Of a stretch of DNA of 64,000 nt, positions 11,861 to 23,800 are shown piece by piece. The stretch is from Armigeres subalbatus (lineage: Eukaryota > Arthropoda > Insecta > Diptera > Culicidae). The position numbers and the translations under genes are program-made. The notes under the pieces were generated by a model. It made no database searches. It had not been told where the DNA came from and worked only from the letters and a program-made list of their open reading frames with translations. Numbering within the stretch: the stretch's first letter is position 1; each line of letters starts with the position of its first letter. The stretch is taken from the NCBI RefSeq assembly GCF_024139115.2, contig NC_085140.1:43990180-44054179 (forward strand). Direction: 5' to 3'.

Positions 11861-14800
11861 ATATTATCTTTGTTCAAAGAAGCATCCAGTGAAAATTGAA
11901 GAGATCTTCCAGTGGAAAAACAAATTAATTCCCAGTAAATACGAAACAGAATAGGTACTTGTAAAAACTCGATTCAATTGCTCACGGAAATTGAAAACAA
12001 AATATTCGTCTAAAAATATTTCCCTGTGGAAATTTCAAATGCGAATTCGAATCAACATCCAAAGAGAATGTGAATGGATTTTAATGAAATTTGAATGAAT
12101 TTTCGATGAAAACTCGAATGAACTTGCAATAGACCGGCGCGAAATGAACTCGCCGAAGAAATTGTGACGTTTGAGCGAGACGTATAATGAACGCAAAATG
12201 AACTTTGATTCGAGTAAATACCCCGCTCAAATGTCAAAATGCATTGGGTGAGTAAATTTGATGAAGCTCTGCACAGGTCTATGGAAATTCGAAAGAATTT
12301 TTATGGATCTTCGGATGGATAAGGGACGGAAATACGAATTATACGAATACGAATTGGTGATGGACATTCAGATGAATTATCGATGAAATTTGGATAAGTT
12401 CTCGAGGGAAGTTCGGATGAATTTTCGATTGTTATTTGAATGAACTTCCGTTGAAATTTAAAATAAACTACCGATTGAAATTCAGATGAATTGCGGACGA
12501 ATTTCCCATGAAAACTCTGATGGATTTCCAATGCAAAATTTGAATGATCTTTCTAAGAAAATTCGGATGAACTTTCGATGGATAACCGAATAAATTTCCG
12601 GGGAAAATTCGAAATATTTCCGATTAAAATTCTTATGATTTTCTGATGGAAAATCGAATGAAGTTCCGATGGAAATACTAATGAATTTTTGAAGAATGTT
12701 AGTATGGATTTCCGATGGAAATTTTGCAATGGAAATTCGAATGAATTTCCGATGGGAATTCGGATGAATTTCCGATGGGAATTCGGATGAATCTCCGATG
12801 AAAATTCGGAGGAATTTCCGATGGAAGATGGGATGAATTTTTGATGGAAACTCGGATGAATTTCCGATGGGAATTCGGATTTCGAAACTACCTCAGCTGT
12901 CACTTCATATTTTTTTCTCTGCTGTTGAGCATGGCATTCTACGATGACAACGCCAAATATCTGCGGAAGAACTTTGCGGATCCGCAGAATGGAATTTTTT
13001 TAAAGGATCCGCAATAATTCATATGAGTGAGAATTCTGAGGCCTGTCTGTGAGTGCCGCATCAAGTTAGAAGAACGCAGGTCGAAGCAACCATTGGATCT
13101 GACCTACAACGATTTATGTGGACCAATGAAGAATATGTATTATATTTCTTTTGAAATCTAAAAGCGATGCAGAGAACAATATTCGGGAATCATCCGAATT
13201 TCTATCGAAAATTAATTCAAACTTCCATCTCAAATTCATATCAATTTCCATCGGTCATTCATATGACTTACTACTGTAAATTCCTAGTACGAATTTCCAT
13301 AGGAAATTTATCCAAATTTTCATTCGATTCTCAATCGGAAATTCATCCGAATTTCCATCGAAAATTCATCCAAATTTTCATCATTTTCAAAACTAATTAA
13401 ATTCTCAATCGAAAATTCATCCAGTTTGCATTGGAGAATCATTCGAATTTTCAACGGATATTCATCAAAATTTCCATCGGAAATTTATAAACTTTTCTTC
13501 GGAAATTAATTGGAATTTGTATCGAAAATTTATCTGAATTTTCATTAGTAATTCATCCAAATTTTCATCGAAAATTCACGCGAATGTCTGTCGGAAAATC
13601 ACGCGAATTTCTATCGGCAATTCCTGCGAGTTTTCTTCGGACATTCATCTAAATTTCCATCAGAAATTCATTAGACTTTCCATCGGAAATTTATTAAAAT
13701 TTCCATCGGAAATTCATCCGAATTTTAATGAATTTCCGATGGAAAGTCCGATTAATTTGTGATGGAAATTCGGATGAATGTCCGATGGAAATTCGAATGA
13801 ATTTCCGATGGAAATTCGGATGATTTTCCGACAGACGTTCGCGGTAATTTTCGATGAAAATTTGGAAGAATTTCGAATGAAATTCAGATGAATTTTCGAT
13901 ACAAATTCGGATGAATTTCCGAAGAAATGTTTATAAATTTCCGATGGAAATTTTGATGAATATCCGTTGGAAATTCGGATGTTTCTCCAATGCAAACTGG
14001 ATGAATTTTTGACGCAAATTCGGATGAATTTCCGATTGAGAATTGGATGAGTTTTGAGAATAATGACAATTTGGATGGATTTCCAATGAAAATTATGATG
14101 AATTTCCGATGCAAATTATGATGAATTTCCGATGAGTTTTCGGATGAATTTCTGATGACAATTCGCATGAATTTCCGACAGACAGTCGCGTGAATGTTCG
14201 ATGAAAAGTCGGATGAATTCCCAACGAATCAGATGAATTTCCGAAGAAATATTTATAAATTTCCGATGGAAATTTGGATGAATTTCAGTTGGAAATTCGG
14301 ATGAATCTCCGATGCAAACTGGATGAATTTCCGATTGAAATTCGGATGAATTACCGATCGAAATCCGGAAGAAGTTCCGATCGAGAATCGGATGAGTTTT
14401 GAAAATGATGAAAATTTGGATGAATTTCCGATGGATTTGAATTTGATGGATTTTCGATGAAAATCTGGATGGATTTTCGATGAAAATCTGGATGAACTTC
14501 CGTTGTAAATTCGTATGAGAAATTTCCAGTATGAAGTCATATGAATATCCGATGGAAATTCGAATATATTTCCGATTGAAATGCGAATGGGCTTTCGATG
14601 GAAATTCATATGAATTCCAGAAGAAAAATCGGATGAGTTTTGGATGGAATTCCGAAAGTATTTCGGATGGCAATTCAGATGAAATTCCTTCTGGAATGGG
14701 GATGAATTTTCTATGGAAATTCGAATGAATTTGCAATGGAAATTCGGATGATCATCGGAAATATATCCAAATTTCCATCGACAATTCATCCAAATTTCCA

Positions 14801-17800
14801 TCGAAAATTCATTCGAATTTCCAACGGATTTTTTTCCGAATTTCCATCCGAATTCCCATCGAAACTTCTTTCGAATTGCCATCCCAAAAAACTTTTGGGA
14901 TTGCATCCAAAATTCATTCGATTTTCTTAGAAAATTCATATGAATTTGGCAATTCGATAAAATTTTCGATACAAAATTTCCGTATGAATTTTCGACGGAA
15001 GTTCGAATGAATTTTCGATAGAAATTCGAATGAATTTTAGTTGGAAATTCAAATGAATTTTCGATGAAAATTGGATAAATTTCCGATGGAATGCAGATGA
15101 ATTTCCGATGTTAATTAGGATGAATTTCCGATGATGGAATTTGAGATGAATCTCCGATGGAAATTTTAATGAATTTCCAATGGAAATTAGAATTAATTTC
15201 CGATGGAAATTGAGATGAATTTGAGATGCAAATTCGGATAAATTTTTGATGGACATTTGGATGAACTTCTGATGAAAATTCGGATGAATTTCCGATGGAA
15301 ATTTGAATAAATTTCCAATGAAAATTCGGATGAATTTGCGATAGAAATTCGGATGAATTACAGATGGAAATTCGGATGATTTTATATGGAAATTTGGATG
15401 AATTTCCGACTCAAATTAGGATGAATCACCGATGAAAATTTGGATGAATTTCCAATGCAATCTCGGAATAATTTCTGATGGAAATTTTGATGTATTTTTG
15501 GAGGAATTTTGGATGAATTTCCGATAATAATGGTGAAGTGGACACAAACGGTGTCACAATAGAGACCTGGAAGACAAACCGACGAAACTACCCAGAACCA
15601 ATGAAAGAAACACGGAATGTGAACACGTCTTTGCGATGGAAAGGTTTATTTGTTTACAGATAAAAAAATCATTAGTACAGTGTTGTCAGTTTTATTATAG
15701 ATTATCTTTTTCTAAGGTGGTCTAGGGTGCCAATGGAATGTATTGGAAAAAAAATTGTTATTACCCCAAAATATGACCCCATGTAAAATTTGAGCTCAAT
15801 CGGACTCAATTTCATCAAAGTTTTGAAATTTTTACCCATGAAAATTTTTCCAAGGATCCAAGGACCAAAGAAAAAGTCGATGAAAGTTGTTAAATGATGA
15901 TGAAATTTTTTCTTTGAATTTACGCAGTCGTTCTTGTAGCTAAAAATATCCCCATTTGCAAAATTTGAGCTAAATCGGACATGATTGCTCAAAGTGCTTG
16001 TTTTGATGCCGAAGGACTCAAAACGCATTAAACTTTGAGAATTATTTTTTTGAAGAGAAATCGACTGTTTTGGGACTTTGAAACATTTTCTTATGGCGAA
16101 AACAATTTTTCATCGAATTTAAAAACCGGACATTGCGCAAACATTTCCGAAGCCCTAAAATATGCCCTAATCCAAAATTTAAGCTCCCAAAGTCCCAAGT
16201 CCCAAGTCCCAAAAATGTTCTATGACAAAATATCGATTTCTTTCAAAATTTTTTTACTTTTTTTTAAATAGCATCAGATTTTGACGTTTCATGCATTTTT
16301 ACGTCATTTGGCATTAAAAACAAAAATTCGATTTTCGACTTTTCCTTTGGTTCCCTCTTGGGAAAATTTTCATGGGTAAAAAATTCAAAACTTTCATGAG
16401 TTTTAGCCACCCCTAAATCATGTCCGATTGAGCTCAAATTTTACATGGGGTCATATTTTGGGGTACTGAAACTTGTGAGCAATGTCGTTTTTTGAAATTC
16501 GAAAATGTCATTTTCATTGGCGACACCATAGTGGTCATCCATTTAAAACAGTTCCCTGGATGAGCTGTAATGCTTACTGCTTAAAAAAAAATCAGCTTGG
16601 CAGTTCCGACTGGTTTCGTAAGGGCGTTGGGCGCCATCTCTTCACTGGGACAGTACACTTAAGGGCACTTCTGACGGAATCCAATTTTCAAAGCGTTTTC
16701 AAGGGCACACCAGTCGATACGGAAGCAACGCACAACTGTCATTTTTTATTGTTTCAGCATGCGTGAAAAAATAAGAATGACAGTTGTGCGTTACTTCCGT
16801 GTCGAATGGTGTGCCCCTGAAAACGCGAGTACTTTGAAACTTGGATTCCGTCAGGAGTGCCCTTAAGTACGCTAAATGCTAAATGCTCTAGTTGCTTGTT
16901 CACACAGACACAGTTCTCGTATGAAATGCCGCTGGATAGCTCCGTCTTGGCGAAATTTAAGCATCCCAAGTTGTCTTCGAAGCTAAGCTGAGTGAGTTAG
17001 ATTTTGCTTCTAACAATGAAAGAGCAACCGAATACTGTCCTCTACTGGGCCATCACACCACCATAGAAACATATGAATCCAATTACCAGTAGTCAAGCGT
17101 CGGGTTCGCCTATCACCAGCCCAATCCACGTCGGAGTACTCTACCAGGGTCCAATCAGTTTTAGCATTCAGCAACATACAGTTAGCCATCTACTGCCAAA
17201 CACGGTTCTCGCCACATCGTGGTGAATTGGGAATGAATATCCTCGGCTATAAAACTCCTACAAGCCCTCGATGGTATAATCGCCTCCTCCGTCTGACCTA
17301 ATCCCTTTAGGCCTTTGACCAAACACGTTTTCGATCCTCCGAATGTATTCCCGAATCTTGTTCTCTGCATCGCTTTCAGATTTCAACTAAATACCGTGGG
17401 GCATCGAAATCCGTACACTTAAGCACCTTATTATATGAAAAAGTCATTAGATAATAGGAATCGAATGTAAATAAAACGTTTGTCATTGACACAAGCGCAT
17501 GAAGGCTTCTATTTTTGAAGTGTTTCACATTTACTCATTAAAAACTACGAAAAACATGATAAAATAATAAATTAAATCAACTGCTCCTGACTCGAAATCC
17601 GTCCACCGTGGACGGATTTCGAATCAAGGGATCAAAATCCGTACAGCTATTTCTTAACTAAATATTTGAATTGAAATAATCTGATTGACTAAACTACCAT
17701 TGTAAATAGCTCGATACGCACCTTGAGAAGCGATACCTTCGATTTGTTTTCCGCTTATCTTATGTAATGATTTGCAATTAGCAATTAAAACACAGTTACT

Positions 17801-20800
17801 TTTGGTGCAATTATGCTCTACCCGAAAGCAAAATGGCGGCACAAACTCTGCGTTTGGTGGGTGAAGATTTGTTTTTGATTTTTGTTGTTATAATTTCAAA
17901 GCCTTCTTTCCTATTCTATGCCTTAAAAGCTTACTGTCAAGTATCTGTACAGGATAAGATTAATTATTCCTTCATTAATTACCTTTAACCTACTTCAATT
18001 TATTGATATCTCATGAGGTGGACGGATTTCGGTGCTGTACGGATTTCGGTTCCGCACGGTACTGCACATTCTCCATTGGTCCACATAAATCGTTGTGGGT
18101 CAGATCCAATGGTTGCTTTGACCTGCATTCTCCTAACTTGATGCAGCACTCACAGACAGGCTTCGGAATTCTCGCTCATATGAATTAAAACCCAGGGCAC
18201 GGCATACAAAAAACAAGGCAGGCTCATCACGCATGTAAATATTCAGTTTGAATGTAAACATGTGACGTAAGTACTATCTTCGCACAAGCTGAACCGAGAA
18301 GATGCTCTACGGTCTCAGCATGCTTACTTTTGCACTCCAACATGTGGCGATAAAATATGCGTCACTCTTGAAGTGTCATTTTTCTTACGAGCCTACCTTG
18401 TTGTCTGTATACCGTGACCCAGGGTTGATCCAAATAGCAGAGTGTCATTATTCTAAGTTCTCCTGTAAGCAAGTATTCTTACACAATATTTTATCCGGAT
18501 ACAACGATGGGTGATAAACTTGTGAGCGTCAGATAATTTAATTTTTCGTCTTCAAAATCTCCTTCTCGCCACTTCTCCAGATATTTTTTACAAGCGTACT
18601 AACAAAAATACGTATAGCCGCGACGGGACTCGAACTCACTATGACGCCCACTATAACCAAAGCACCACACGAACTGACTGAATGCAAAGAGAAAACTGCT
18701 GTGTTGAACTTCTTATAGTGGGCATCGTCAGATACAATCAGTTTGGAGTATAGAGAGGAAACTGAGCGGCATATGTGTTTTACGAGACATGCAAACCAGA
18801 TAAAGTGGATGGTGGGAGAAATCGGTTGACGCGTGAGTGAGAGAGAAATTAGAACCCTGCTCACAGATTATACGCTCGCCGCAGTCCTTGCATTCTAAAC
18901 CGCTCCACCAGGTCTGACGACAAAATAGATCTACATTCTTCCCACGATTACTGAGCCGCCGGTGCCATCTTCTACTTCTTATCGGCACTACATCCCCCAC
19001 TGGGACCATTTTTACATTCGTATATCATCATTTCATACCCAGGGAGGTCAAAAAAATTTCTAACCAGAAATTTTTTTAGACCGGACCGGGAATCGAACCC
19101 AGCCACTTTGGGTGCAATAAACAATAAACAATGTAATCGTTGCACGTGATTTAACATCTTTCTTCTTTCACTGAGCATAATCATCGTCACCTTCATCCGG
19201 CTCCGCTTCAACTATCGCCTCCCACAATTCTTCACCTTCAAGGAGCGCCTTCATCCGCCATTTTGTTTTAACCACTCGTTTTCTATCGTTGGAAAATCGG
19301 AAAAATACCAGCACTCGGCAAACCGCACAAAAAATGCCTATCAATTCTTTTCCTGCACTTGGGCCCACAACCTGATGGAGGGGACGCACTAGCAGAGTCA
19401 CAACGGAACCATCGGAAAGACAAACCGGCGAAACCACCAATAAAAGAAACGCGAAAACTTTTCGTATGAAAAATTTGAATCTCCAATGAAAATTCGGATA
19501 AATTTCTTATGCATATTAGGATGAATTACTTATACAAACTATGGAAATTCGAATGAAATTCCGTTAGAAATTCAAAAAAAATCCACTGTAAATTCGAATG
19601 ATAGTTTAGTTTTAGAGCGTTTGCATCATGAGACATGTTCTGGATTTGAGTCAGAACGATACTCACGGTCATCAATAGTGCTAATTTCCCTATTTCTTTT
19701 TGGGACCGGATCCAATGTTTTGGAAGATCATAAAAAGTACATTCAAAATGCAGAAAGACGGCTTACAATCAGTTATCTTAAGTAGAATTTGCACAGCTAT
19801 TGAGGACCCAATAGAACTTAGGTCGAGTTGGTGTTCAATAATATAAACAATGGCCAGCTCTAGTGAGCTTTATTTTGTATGTGAATAAGAAAATAAATGC
19901 AAAAAGCGTTCTACGAATATGTTGAAGTGTCAAGAAAGAGTAAAATATGTATTCTGTTGACTACTTGTTTGTAAAGTGGTGCTCATCAAATGCGATCTTT
20001 TTTTTCGGTTAAGCGATTGAATAATCTTGGAATGTTGCCAAACTCGTAAGAAAGTAAAAGAAAGTACTCACATAAGGCGAAGTCCATTTTTCGCAGCGGC
20101 GAAAGCAGCGAACTATTGCTCAGATTGCTGGATGCTTGCGAGGGGGACTCCGTGGCTCGATCATTCAGCGAGAGTGAGAAATTGTCTGAGTCGGAATTGT
20201 TGGATGATTTGTTGTTGCTGCCATTCGTGGAAGATCCTCCGAATGGAGATGAGTAGCCACCGGACGAACCGGCAGCTAATGGAAGCGACATGCTTCGGTC
20301 GTTTCTGCAGACGGAATTGTTTATTATTTTATAAATAAAGCAAATCTGGCTCTTAAATTCTATTTTACCTATTAATCCGTTGGACATCTCGTAGCGATTT
20401 TCCGGACTTGCTGATAGAACGCGTTTCCATGTTTATTCCACTGTCTATCGATGATCGCTTGGAAAGGCGGGCACCAGGGGGACTTTGACCACTGCAATAG
20501 AATTCAAAAAACCTATCAAACAATTCGATTTGAAACAAATCTTCAAATTTACCTGGAAAATACGGCACCAGGTCGTAGAAACACCCCGTCGTGACTTCGA
20601 TTACTGTCGGAGTTCGGCGACAGGGCGTTCGACAACATTGGATTGGAGTTGTTGTTCTCCAGTGCGTAATGCAAAGCCCCAGCGGCCGCCGTTGATGATC
20701 CAATCTGCCCGGATCCCATCGATGAGCAGGATCCCTTTATATCGCTGTACGGCGACAAGGCCGCAGGCGAAAGTGACGGATTGTACGAAGACGAGAGAGC

Positions 20801-23800
20801 AAAGTTGTCGTTGCTGCAGCTGTCGCTGTTGTTGCTATTCAGCGCTTCGTTATAGTTGAACAGATCGTTGATAAAATTGTGCTCCGGACTAACTTCCGGA
20901 TGATTGTTGCCTTCGGTATCGTTACCATTATTGCTATTATCGTGAGCCAAATCGGCTGTAGCAGATCTACAACTGTCTCTGCGGCCATGGCCACTATTTC
21001 TACTACTATTACTGTTCGCTAAAATTGTGGAAGGATTCGTTAAGGAAGTTGTAGAAGAAGGAACAGACGAAGAATCAGCTGAAGCACTGGAAGCCAAAGT
21101 AGATAAAGTAGAACTGGAAGAAGTTGAATAAGACGATGATGTGATGGACGCCAACGTCGATAGTGAAGCACTGGTTGTCGCTAGTGATATTTTGCTTTGA
21201 ATCCGCTGGAATTCATGCTTTTCAAGCTCTGCTGCCAACTTAGGGAATCCTCGATTCTTGGCTACCTCCAACGGACTTTCATGAGCGCAATTCTTGACAT
21301 TTAATGCATTTTGATTCCACTTGTACAAAACGAGCGCCGTTTCGACGTGACCTCGGGAGCAAGCCCACATCTGCAAAGCACAGTTTTATTACCCAAATAC
21401 TTACAAATAACGAATTCTATATTTTACCAGAGGCGTGAATCCTTCTTGATCCTGGCTAAGAGCATCGATCTCCGCCTCGAGAATGACATTCGAATTCTCC
21501 GTCTTCCAAGTAAGCATCGTGCGTACAAGCTTGGGGTAGCCTAATGCCGATGCCAAATGAAGTAACGTCATCCCCCGATGTTTTCCGATCCATGATCCGG
21601 GAGTTACCGATCTCCACATCTTGGCCGTCAACGTCTGACAGTAAGTCACCAAACGTTCCTCGAAGTTGGCTTGCTTGAACATGACTGACTCTTCGGGCTA
21701 GAAAAACAAATTTGCTAAGCCAAACTTTCATATTCGTAAGAACACAATCAAATTATTTACCAATTCTCCCGGTTCAACCTTGATCTGTAGTTTTTCATCG
21801 ATCGACTCCAGCCTTGTCAGCAGGTTAAACTTGTACAACATGTCATTGCCGTTTCCCTCACATTTCGTTTCAAATTTGGGTGGAGATTTGTACTCAAAGT
21901 TAACTCCATTCGATATCACATAGCCATCGCAGGCAACTTGCAGCGTTACAACACCAACCTCATGCGCTGTAAAACATCAAATACCCGTCAGATCTTCTAT
22001 ACTTGCGATCATCAATCTCTCAGCCAACTTACCTGGACAGTAGCACCTCAACACCCCGTTCTGAACCAGCGTCGTCGGAACCGGGAACGAATCGAATAAT
22101 ACTGTATAGGACGAAGCGGTACTCCATGGCCCCGTCACTAGCACCTTGATCCCGCCCTCTGGATAGGCCCACTCCGGACTGAAATCCGTAATCGTTGACT
22201 CACTCGGGTGCTGACCCGTCAACTCATCTCCCACAACGATCCCGCTATCTGCCGAAAGCTTGAAATGGCTCAAATCACTTGCTCCGTCGTCAATCTCCCC
22301 ACCTGCCTCGGTACCCGTTTCACTGCCATTCAAAAATGCACTCTTCGCATCCAACTCCAGTTCCGGGAATTCAACCAACATATCAAACGCATCCAAATTA
22401 ACGAATACGTCGTCATCCACCGGATCGTGAGCTTCGCCACAATTCTCTATGAAATCCATCGGATTGATCTCTCCATTCATGGCGTCATCCGCCGGAGCCT
22501 CCGACTGACCTCCGCCAACTCCACCCGCACCATGGTTATGTCCCAGGGGCATATTGGCGCTCAACGTCTTCTGGATGTCTTCCTGCGACAAGTCCAGTGT
22601 TTCGTTGAAGAATGGCAAATGATCGTGGTGGCCATTTCCACCCGATGGGCTGTGTCGCACCGCATACCCACCGAACATGCTTTCGAACTGTTTCGTTGGG
22701 CCTGCTCCGACGGTGTGATGATTCGTAGCCATTGACGATGACGATGGCGACGAAGACGACTCCATGATTTCCTGCTTCGGTATTAGACTGCTGTTGTGCT
22801 GCGATCCGTCGGACGGTGAGTTCTCCATTTTGATACTGCTGTTGGCACTGCCATTGCTGCTGGTGCCGCTACTGCTGCTGCTGCTCAAGTGGCCGTTCTT
22901 AGAACTCTGATCTACAAGCGATTTGTGTTGCTGCAGCAGATGTTGCTGCTGCTGAGATGGGTGGCAGACGAAGGATTGTTGCTGACCGTTCAGGATCAGC
23001 AGACTGCCGGGATTGCCTTGGAGCTGGAAGCAAAGTGATTTACCAAATTAGCAGATTCAATTGGAATTGGAATGGAATTGGAATGGAATTGGAATGGAAT
23101 TGGAATGGAATTGGAATGGAATTGGAATGGAATTGGAATGGAATTGGAATGGAATTGGAATGGAATTGGAATGGAATTGGAATGGAATTGGAATGGAATT
23201 GGAATGGAATTGGAATGGAATTGGAATGGAATTGGAATGGAATTGGAATGGAATTGGAATGGAATTGGAATGGAATTGGAATGGAATTGGAATGGAATTG
23301 GAATGGAATTGGAATGGAATTGAATGGAATGGAATTGGAATGGAATTGGAATGGAATTGAATGGAATTGGAATGGAATTGGAATGGAATTGGAATGGAAT
23401 TGGAATGGAATTGGAATGGAATTGAATGGAATTGGAATGGAATTGGAATGGAATTGGAATGGAATTGGAATGGAATTGGAATGGAATTGGAATGGAATTG
23501 GAATGGAATTGGAATGGAATTGGAATGGAATTGGAATGGAATTGGAATGGAATTGGAATGGAATTGGAATGGAATTGGAATGGAATTGGAATGGAATTGG
23601 AATGGAATTGGAATGGAATTGGAATGGAATTGGAATGGAATTGGAATGGAATTGGAATGGAATTGGAATGGAATTGGAATGGAATTGGAATGGAATTGGA
23701 ATGGAATTGGAATGGAATTGGAATGGAATTGGAATGGAATTGGAATGGAATTGGAATGGAATTGGAATGGAATTGGAATGGAATTGAATGGAATTGGAAT

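Larger units (their letters stand above)
15534..19480 (-). mobile_element. Ty1/copia retrotransposon relic broken by nested insertions
   Basis: On the minus strand, in order: LTR piece 19373 to about 19480; tRNA-iMet-type primer site 19358-19372; Gag start at about 19180-19300 (KWRMKALLEGEELWEAI); integrase zinc region 18850-18970 (WHRRLSN, SGLECKDCGERIICE); 18062-18180 (pre-core); integrase core 17210-17391 (GIRSDGGGDYTIEGL); RNase H end 16985-17200 (YSDVDWAGDRRTRR); LTR piece 15534 to about 15640. The two LTR pieces share GACAAACCGxCGAAACxACC and face the satellite on their outer sides. Reverse transcriptase is deleted, and stops and frameshifts are present. At least five later elements interrupt it, listed separately. 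Confidence 0.75.

Noticed and set aside
12040..15256. Many ORFs of 90-230 codons with Asn/Phe/Ile/Arg-rich peptides
   Set aside because: They track the degenerate hairpin satellite and change with its phase.
22208..22735. 175-codon ORF on the plus strand
   Set aside because: Antisense shadow of CAMTA exon 6.
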